Assembly: GCA_903875045.1 (NCBI GenBank)
Contig: CAIQUS010000090.1
Span: 1 to 39,506 of the forward strand
Length of the DNA stretch: 39,506 bases
Origin: an uncultured Bacteroidales bacterium
GTDB lineage: Bacteria > Bacteroidota > Bacteroidia > Bacteroidales > FEN-979
Direction of reading: 5' to 3'
In this document: positions 35,901-39,506 of the stretch, piece after piece
Layout of the letters: every line of letters starts with the position of its first letter
How positions within the stretch are numbered: position 1 is the stretch's first letter
The notes under the pieces: model-generated
What the model saw: only the letters and a program-made list of their open reading frames with translations
Databases searched by the model: none
What the model was told of the DNA's origin: nothing
Program-made: the position numbers and the translations under genes

Positions 35901-38900
35901 GGGAACACCTCCACGCAGTGGGGCAACCAGATAGAAACGACCAACGGAATCTCCACCACCCTGAACTATTCCTGCTTTGCAAATGTGTATGCCGATCCTG
36001 TGTGGGATGTGGAAGGTCCGGTGATCAAATATTCATCTATCAATACCAACCCTGCCTTTGTTTACCCGGGCGGGGATGACTTCCGTCTTCTGGGGAATTC
36101 TCCATGCATAAACACCGGTTACAATGCTTACAATACCCAGCTTACCGATATCCGGGGACAGGCTCGTATTCAGGACACCACCATTGACATGGGGGCGTAT
36201 GAATGGACAACCGGGACCGATCCCGCCTACGGCAACGTATTTGTAAAGTATGATGCAACAGGCACCAACGATGGTTCAAGCTGGACAAACGCTTACACCT
36301 CTTTTCAGTCAGCACTTGAAACAAACCTGATTTCCGGTGATAAAATCTGGGTTGCTGCGGGAACCTATTACCCAAGTTCTTCCTACGGACTTGATCCTTC
36401 CAATACCAATCCAAGGTATAAACATTTCCGCATGGTTCCAGGAATTTCCATCTATGGCAGTTTTGTCGGGAATGAGGATGTGACCACATACGATTTAGCT
36501 CTGAGGAACTTCGATCTTAACAAATCCATCTTCAATGGCAATATCGGTGTATCAAATGATTCTACCGACAATTGCTACCATGTATTTTATCATCCTGACG
36601 GAGTTGGTTTAACGGCAACAGCTGTACTGGATGGTTTTGAAATCAGGGACGGAATGGCCAACCTTGGAGGTGATTTCCAGGATGGAGGCGGAATGTTCAA
36701 CGTAAACAACAGTCCTACCCTGAGAAACTGTTCTTTCTACAAAAATGTTGCATCCGAATGGGGAGGAGCCATGTATAACAGCAACAGCGATCCTTTGGTT
36801 ACCCGGTCCCTGTTCACCCGGAACCGTGCTTTGGTCGATGGTGGAGCCGTATTTAATAATAATGACAGTGACCCTGTATTTACTTCATGTGGATTTGTCC
36901 AGAACCTGGCAACCTTCAGCGGAGGCGCCGTGTATGCCAAGGAAAACTCCAATCCGCAATATACCAATTGTGTTATGGTTTATAACCATGCCATGTACGG
37001 AGGAGGCTCCTTTGCCCAATCGGAGGTTCATTATACCAATTGCACCTTTGCCTACAACATTGGCTACCAGGGCGGAGGGTTGTCGAATGAAGCCAATGTG
37101 ACGATGGACAATTGCATTGTTTGGGGAAACAGCGGCGTTGTCGGCAAACAGTTGCATATTCTGAGTCCGACTACCACAACGATGAATTATTCCGACTATT
37201 CCAACGGGGACAATGATGTAAACGGAACTCCCGTTGTGTCGAATTGTATCACGACCAACCCATTGTTTGTGAATACGACAACCGGTGATTTCCGCATTGA
37301 TCCTGCCTCGGGATGTGCCGATGCCGGGCTGAATTCGAGTAATACCGAGGAAACTGATGTTCGGGGTACCGGTTTCGCCAGAAAGCTGAACAAGACAACC
37401 GGCGCAGCAGGAACCATTGACATGGGGGCCTACGAATTCTGGTTTGGCATTGACCTGGCAAATCCGACAAACGGAGGCACCATTGCGGAGGATCAAACCG
37501 GCTGCACCCCGTTCGACCCTGCGCTGATTACCAGCACAGCATTGCCCACCGGGCACACCGGTACCTTGGAATACAAATGGCAAAGTTCAGTCAATAACAC
37601 TGATTTTGTCGACATTGCCAGCGCTACCACCACAACGTACAATCCCGGGCCTCTTACAACATCCACCTGGTTCAAACGCGTTGCACGGGTAAATGGCATG
37701 GGCGACTGGATAGGCGCCGCTTCATCCAATGTACTGAAAATGACCGTTGATCCTACCACCGTGGCAGGTACAGTAACCGGCGGCACGCATGTGTGCGGCG
37801 GAACCAACAGCACCGAACTGACCTTAAGCGGTCACACCGGAAGTGTGGTGAAATGGCAATATCTGCCCACTGCAATCGGCAAATCAAGTGTTGATTGGAT
37901 CGATATTCCCGGCACAACCTCAACCACTTACACGGCAACAGCCCTCACAGTTACCACCCAGTTCAGGGCAATGGTAAGAAGTGGTGTCTGTACCGAAGAA
38001 GGTTCTTCTCCAACGACCATGACGGTCGATCCGGCCAGTGTTGGAGGATCGGTTGCCGGCAGTCAATCAGTTTGCACAGGCACCAACAGCACAGTGCTGA
38101 CCTTAAGCGGACAAACAGGTGTTATAGTGAAATGGCAATCATTTAGTAGCGGACCAGACTGGGAAGATATTTCCGGCCAGACATCCGCTACTTACACAGC
38201 AACTGATTTAACCTCAACAACGCAGTATCGAGCAATTGTCAAGAGCGGTACCTGCAACGAGACCAACTCCATTCCGGCCACTGTTACCGTTGATCCCGCC
38301 TCCAACGGAGGCAATGTTTCCGGCAGCGCCACAGTATGTTACGGCACAAATAGCACCCTGTTAACTCTCTACGGACAAACCGGTAACGTGGTGAAGTGGC
38401 AATACAACCCTGGCAGCGGCTGGCTCGATATTACAAGTGCCACAAGTACTACTTATACAGCCACCAACCTGACCACCACGACCAATTTCAGGGCTGTGGT
38501 ACAAAGCGGGGTTTGCAGTGCGACACCGGGCGGTTACGCCAATGTCACCGTGCGCCCGCTGTTTGTCGCCCCGGTTGCCAGTGCCAGTCATATCATTTGC
38601 TGGAACACCACCGCAGCAGAGCTCACGGCAACTGCAGCAAGCGGAGGCACAGGACCTTATACTTATCAATGGCAAATCAGCCCCGACTCACTCGCCTGGA
38701 CAGATATTGACGGAGAAACAACCCTCTCGCTCTTGCCCGGGGATCTCTCAGAAACCCAATATTACCGGGTAGTTGCCACCGACAAGGGAACACCATCATG
38801 TTCCGGTGATGTGACAAGCAACTTGGTTAAGATCACCGTTCGCGACCCGTTTACCCCATCGGTACTCAGCATGGAAGGCAGTCAGACGATCTGCAACAGT

Positions 38901-39506
38901 ACAATACCAGGTTCATTAACAGCCACACCCACCCTGGGAGGCAGCGGCCCGCCATTCCTCTACCAGTGGCAAAAGAAAACCACCGGAAACTGGAGCAATG
39001 TCGGGACAAACAGTCTCACCTACCAGCCTGCAAGCCTGAGTTCCAATACACAATACCGGCTTATCGCCTTCGACCAGGGCACCCCTGAATGCGGTTCGGT
39101 ATTCAGTCTGAACGATTTGACAATCACCGTACAAACCGTTCCAAATGCGGGGAGCATTGCAGCAGACCAGTCGATCTGCATTGGCACAACCCCTGCAGCC
39201 TTAACCTCTGTGGTTGATGGCTCTACCACCACCCCTGGTGGCATGATATCATACATCTGGAAATCCTCCGTGAACAGCGGGACTGACTGGACACTGATAT
39301 CTGCAGCAACAGGCACCGGATATGCTCCGGGAGCTTTAACCCAGACAACCCAATTCGCCAGGATTACCGTGTCAACACTGAACAATGTAGCCTGCGAATC
39401 AGTCCATGCCACTGTGACCGTTACCGTTACACCGCTGCCTGCAGCCGTGGCCGGTGACGACAGGCCCATTTGCTTAAATGAAAACACCACCCTTGGCGCT
39501 TCAGCC
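26919..39506 (+). CDS. Giant secreted beta-helix / Ig-like repeat protein (partial, at least 4196 residues)
   Basis: An open frame of 4196 codons from ATG 26919 to the right edge, no stop found (frame checked at about 15 points along its length). Signal peptide MKKMKLTLVMLLLLPIISMAQ. Modules: three parallel beta-helix units (about residues 37-840, 841-1640 and 1642-2345), each starting like YTTLKAAFDAIN.GTH.G.I and ending MGAWEY; four Ig-like domains (2350-2728; GG.V.GG..VCTGTNST.LTLSG.TG); two further beta-helix units of the kind with TFxGG/WVAAGTY and GGGM/GGA repeats (2730-3105 and 3105-3505); four more Ig-like domains (3507-3880); then PKD-like repeats. Repeated AN-rich, Ser/Thr-rich text is typical of exported adhesins. 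A T9SS sorting domain would be expected beyond the edge. Ligand unknown. Confidence 0.88.
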   Translation, partial: MKKMKLTLVMLLLLPIISMAQHTGGVGRGDYSAYFVDPVVVTTEPVAGGPIAYTTLKAAFDAINLGTHQGIITVKINASTTETASAVLHESGYSSGSGKSAVGSSYTAVHIYPTMAGLTISGNVNAPLIDLDGADSVTIDGRVNQTGARDLTIINSSVYTGSDQYVAAIRLINSAQTNIVKYCNIRACAATVDGTFFSNSAVVFFSTASAGSGNSNNTIDNCDITTASSSLRPYRMVHSLGSAGFENNSNTVSNCNIYDCFKSLSTSNGIFISSNSSDWTITGNNLYETTPVVPGHNSVIYYFIRVDNTTGNNFTISDNFIGGTASNHTGTWTVSAAYTHSCQAIYLNVGTTTASSVQNNTIQGIAYTSTYPKPFSGIYITNGLVNVGTATGNTIGSATGTGNITVTNTATNATTYGIYTEGSGTVSIRNNTIGSITTMGSATTGNSFYGIYKYPSEGTTTISDNVIGSTSSANSIKASGTSTGNPQYVYGILCYGSGSNMINGNTVANLTNSTTNVNTGTMGQVFGINSAQGANTVTNNNVNFLTIANANNSTTSVSVAGISVTGTGAAQTVSGNIVHDLSNTYGSFAGSVVGLYLPLPTTAANTIAQNFIYNLSVNATSSGASIYGIKIVSGLSTYANNIISLGGTTSTNLYGIYETGTAGNDNNLYFNTVYISGSSASSYKSYALYSAANTNIRDIRNNIFSNLRIQGAGKSPVVTSSYNYAIYFVATGGTLTCDFNDYYVSTAPFSGGVLGYFNGDKTALPIVTGGFGNDYHSFANDPAFTGAGGTMANNYKATATTLAGVPGTGITTDYENSVTRSTTAPAMGAWEYAVTPPVYPVEVTASLGYAGPLGYYTLKDAFDAINAGTHKGVIAIAIKGNTTETAEAQLLASAGTSSYTAITISPSGGAARTISGNLTYFLCLFDGADNVTVDGLNTGGNSLTIENTNTGTNASSVTFDNDAHNITVTNCTILGSSTSTSNTGTVFFGMGSTVTGNNNITISHCNIGPSGSNLPYIAIYSPGGLTEALANSGNTISYNNIYDWYNPFGSDYAIMFHPQRNNINWTIDHNNFYQTAPRTKTNASATNSYAMSLSGVFSYGHSITNNCIGGSTAGCAGDPMSYSSSAAGNVTFEAIYMHQVDPATKASCTIHGNVIKNIALNAEAGVAINGISVQAGAYSIDNNVIGSGSSGGSISLVSATKGAAVYGIYCTGAAVISSINNNSIGGITLDGRGTVTSNYFTGIYISSETASIDEIKNNTIGSLTFPNSVSITNSTGVCRMFYNGIKLLAFTLGTRIIDGNTIANITLAKDATRPSAEYCSGINSAVPDATISNNEIFNLKNGLIYQGALLSESYAPVVGIYLSHASGTTTVRANKIHGLNCTSTTSTSAVSMTGIYKGGNGLAVIDRNFIYGISSDATTSTGFDIRGISAYLSGTPSPEATVTISNNIVMLGLDDAGNNLPHNHQYFGIYLNYTQSADVYYNTCYIGGTGNTGYGNSSAYYQSATPLEDVRNNIFYNARANGTATGTHYAIWSNDATFSTIDYNDYYTSGTGGVLGRVIGTNKDDLAAWKSATLQDTHSANTDPALATPGGILATNYKPSTSTLVGATGTGITTDYGGTDTRSNIYPSMGAWEYTVLPPPFVEVTATEGTLTGGYYTLQAAFDNINQGIHKGVITIKITASTTETATAVLYHSGYTAGKSPTGSNYDSITVYPTAAGLSISGSIDGPLVDLHGADNVVIDGRVNQAGAKSLTIVNTYGAGSTLPVSAIRFINSAENNKVKYCTVKASALNVFSGVILFSTATASNGNSGNRIDNCDITQDVNRPFNVVISVGSSGFENKNDTVSNCNIYNCFKNDASSTGVCLLDFSTDWVINANNFYETATVAPNGAFEYRYIYVVNPSGNNFTVSNNIIGGNAADHTGTLTINGASWHSFTGIHMEVGSTTASSVQNNTIKNMSYTNIGSYAWVGIGIAEGKVNVGTLVGNTIGSSTGTGSIILANSTANRTSYGIYTFQGEMNIQNNEIGSITTIGSATYAHSFYGIFNEGTATGPTTISNNVIGSAATANSIDASSISATGIQVVYGIFNAGTESSTISDNIIANLANGTTNSVGSIIGLYHNGSTTAGAVSRNFIQNLSATGAGSTTASIYGMKINTSSATYANNIISLGGTTATTLYGIYETGAAGNVNNLYYNTVYISGNSTTTSSYALYSATANTARNIRNNIFYNARTKIAAKSASAVQAQHYAAYFASPGGNLTCDYNDYFVSPSGVLGYYITSKTALPIVTGVTGNDDHSAKLNPVFAGPGGTTAASYYKPSETLLVAQTGTGITSDYAGLITRSDIYPAMGAWEYAVTPPCANPTNGGTIAADQANCGSFDPDEITSTALPSGQVGVLEYKWQQSTDYSYYGDIDAATAATYNPGTLTQTTWYKRVARVTCKADWTGAISSNVVKMSVDPTTVGGSVAGGTNVCTGTNSTLLTLSGHTGSVVKWQYLENSGFAPPVWLDITSATNTTYTAVNLTVPTQYRVVIKSGVCAEENSLPTTITIDPATVAGVVTGGVHVCTGTNSTELTLSGHTGSVVRWEYQEVPSGDEPVQWQDILAATSTTYTATNLTVTTQYRAVVKSGACGEMTSTITTITVDPTSAGGSVSGGTTVCTGTNSTLLTLSGQTGSVVNWQYRPGGILAAVDWQDIPGTTNTTYTATGLTATTQYRAVVKSGTCAEDNSTPATVAVIEPSRRYVTQAGAGSKNGTTWANAYDKTQLQTAINEYCVNEVWVAAGTYVPTTLADRTISFQMKNGVAIYGGFAGSEVTLSERNRTTNVTTLSGDIGTPGNTTDNSYHVFYHPSGLGLTASAILDGFTITGGNANGPSPNNNGAGMYNNSNSPLIRNCTFGSNTASNGAAMFNVAGSNVSLVDCEIKYNEAIGTGGGGFWINDGCQITMTNCLIYDNSSPTWGGGMIILAGATATLTNCTLSENSSEFGGGLYNAGGTYVINNSILWGNTSTQWGNQIETTNGISTTLNYSCFANVYADPVWDVEGPVIKYSSINTNPAFVYPGGDDFRLLGNSPCINTGYNAYNTQLTDIRGQARIQDTTIDMGAYEWTTGTDPAYGNVFVKYDATGTNDGSSWTNAYTSFQSALETNLISGDKIWVAAGTYYPSSSYGLDPSNTNPRYKHFRMVPGISIYGSFVGNEDVTTYDLALRNFDLNKSIFNGNIGVSNDSTDNCYHVFYHPDGVGLTATAVLDGFEIRDGMANLGGDFQDGGGMFNVNNSPTLRNCSFYKNVASEWGGAMYNSNSDPLVTRSLFTRNRALVDGGAVFNNNDSDPVFTSCGFVQNLATFSGGAVYAKENSNPQYTNCVMVYNHAMYGGGSFAQSEVHYTNCTFAYNIGYQGGGLSNEANVTMDNCIVWGNSGVVGKQLHILSPTTTTMNYSDYSNGDNDVNGTPVVSNCITTNPLFVNTTTGDFRIDPASGCADAGLNSSNTEETDVRGTGFARKLNKTTGAAGTIDMGAYEFWFGIDLANPTNGGTIAEDQTGCTPFDPALITSTALPTGHTGTLEYKWQSSVNNTDFVDIASATTTTYNPGPLTTSTWFKRVARVNGMGDWIGAASSNVLKMTVDPTTVAGTVTGGTHVCGGTNSTELTLSGHTGSVVKWQYLPTAIGKSSVDWIDIPGTTSTTYTATALTVTTQFRAMVRSGVCTEEGSSPTTMTVDPASVGGSVAGSQSVCTGTNSTVLTLSGQTGVIVKWQSFSSGPDWEDISGQTSATYTATDLTSTTQYRAIVKSGTCNETNSIPATVTVDPASNGGNVSGSATVCYGTNSTLLTLYGQTGNVVKWQYNPGSGWLDITSATSTTYTATNLTTTTNFRAVVQSGVCSATPGGYANVTVRPLFVAPVASASHIICWNTTAAELTATAASGGTGPYTYQWQISPDSLAWTDIDGETTLSLLPGDLSETQYYRVVATDKGTPSCSGDVTSNLVKITVRDPFTPSVLSMEGSQTICNSTIPGSLTATPTLGGSGPPFLYQWQKKTTGNWSNVGTNSLTYQPASLSSNTQYRLIAFDQGTPECGSVFSLNDLTITVQTVPNAGSIAADQSICIGTTPAALTSVVDGSTTTPGGMISYIWKSSVNSGTDWTLISAATGTGYAPGALTQTTQFARITVSTLNNVACESVHATVTVTVTPLPAAVAGDDRPICLNENTTLGASA
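27030..29440 (+). repeat. Beta-helix unit A of the giant protein
   Basis: Starts near VVVTTEPVAGGPIAYTTLKA, ends MGAWEYAVTPP. Shows parallel beta-helix rungs such as NNTIGSITTMGSATTGNSFY and NNIISLGGTTSTNLYGIYE. Confidence 0.75.
29442..31840 (+). repeat. Beta-helix unit B of the giant protein
   Basis: Starts VEVTASLGYAGPLGYYTLK, ends MGAWEYTVLPP. Similar in plan to A and C but more diverged. Confidence 0.75.
31845..33960 (+). repeat. Beta-helix unit C of the giant protein
   Basis: Starts VEVTATEGTLTGGYYTLQA, ends MGAWEYAVTPP. Closest to unit A: both carry DGRVNQ.GA..LTI.N, and both have NNIISLGGTT followed by LYGIYETG.AGN.NNLY.NTVYISG. Confidence 0.75.
33970..35100 (+). repeat. First Ig-like block of the giant protein
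   Basis: One NPTNGGTIAADQ-type domain, then three with VCTGTNST.LTLSG.TGSVV.W.Y, each about 92 residues. Confidence 0.75.
37450..38560 (+). repeat. Second Ig-like block of the giant protein
   Basis: Again one NPTNGGTIAEDQ-type domain and then three with VC.GTNST.LTL.G.TG..VKWQ, the same order as the block at 33970-35100. Confidence 0.75.

Noticed and set aside
36885-37583. A 232-codon minus-strand frame inside the giant protein gene
   Set aside because: Antisense to continuous beta-helix coding sequence; low-complexity translation without motifs.

Overview
The window looks like chromosomal DNA of a Bacteroidota bacterium, most likely Bacteroidales or a relative. The evidence is a type IX secretion (T9SS) sorting domain at the end of one protein, three proteins with FISUMP domains (Fibrobacter succinogenes major paralogous domain), a Bacteroides-type second EF-G, several -7 promoter boxes of the form TAnnTTTG (one with a well-spaced -33 TTG), and intergenic repeats of a kind common in this phylum. 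No rRNA, tRNA, CRISPR array, phage or transposase gene was seen.

Layout. Positions 1-11810 hold three secreted or surface proteins: a partial multidomain protein (minus, cut by the left edge), a 541-residue FISUMP/T9SS protein (minus), and a divergent 2376-residue protein with three 400-residue repeats, an eight-fold PKD-like array and a C-terminal FISUMP domain. Positions 12024-17931 are an ordinary minus-strand block: an AAA_14/DUF4143 ATPase with two palindromic sites upstream, an MFS transporter coupled to an EF-G2-type factor, and a PfkB-family sugar/nucleoside kinase. Positions 18062-20097 carry three consecutive two-gene toxin-antitoxin modules (DUF6364/PIN, then two RelE/ParE type). 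Next come an MsrB-MsrA fusion lipoprotein, a 650-base stretch with an S23-like gene remnant and hairpin-rich repeats, and a minus-strand crcB / Kir-like channel operon. Positions 23974-39506 return to large secreted proteins: a 950-residue SUMF1-like/FISUMP/Fn3/Hint protein, then a giant open frame of at least 4196 codons made of beta-helix and Ig/PKD-like modules, cut by the right edge.

The two ends are therefore dominated by repetitive secreted proteins probably used in adhesion or surface recognition, with a housekeeping and stress core between them. Points that stand out: a segment of the SUMF1/FISUMP/Hint gene whose codons are overwhelmingly NNC, as expected if AAC codons of a diversity-generating retroelement template had been mutagenised (no reverse transcriptase lies in the window); a C-terminal Hint domain in place of a sorting signal; a predicted six-bladed propeller that appears inserted inside a PKD fold, three times in tandem; paired 28-base palindromes before the ATPase; and an EF-G2 whose catalytic switch II histidine is phenylalanine.

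All assignments come from reading motifs by eye. No database search, structure prediction or alignment program was run.
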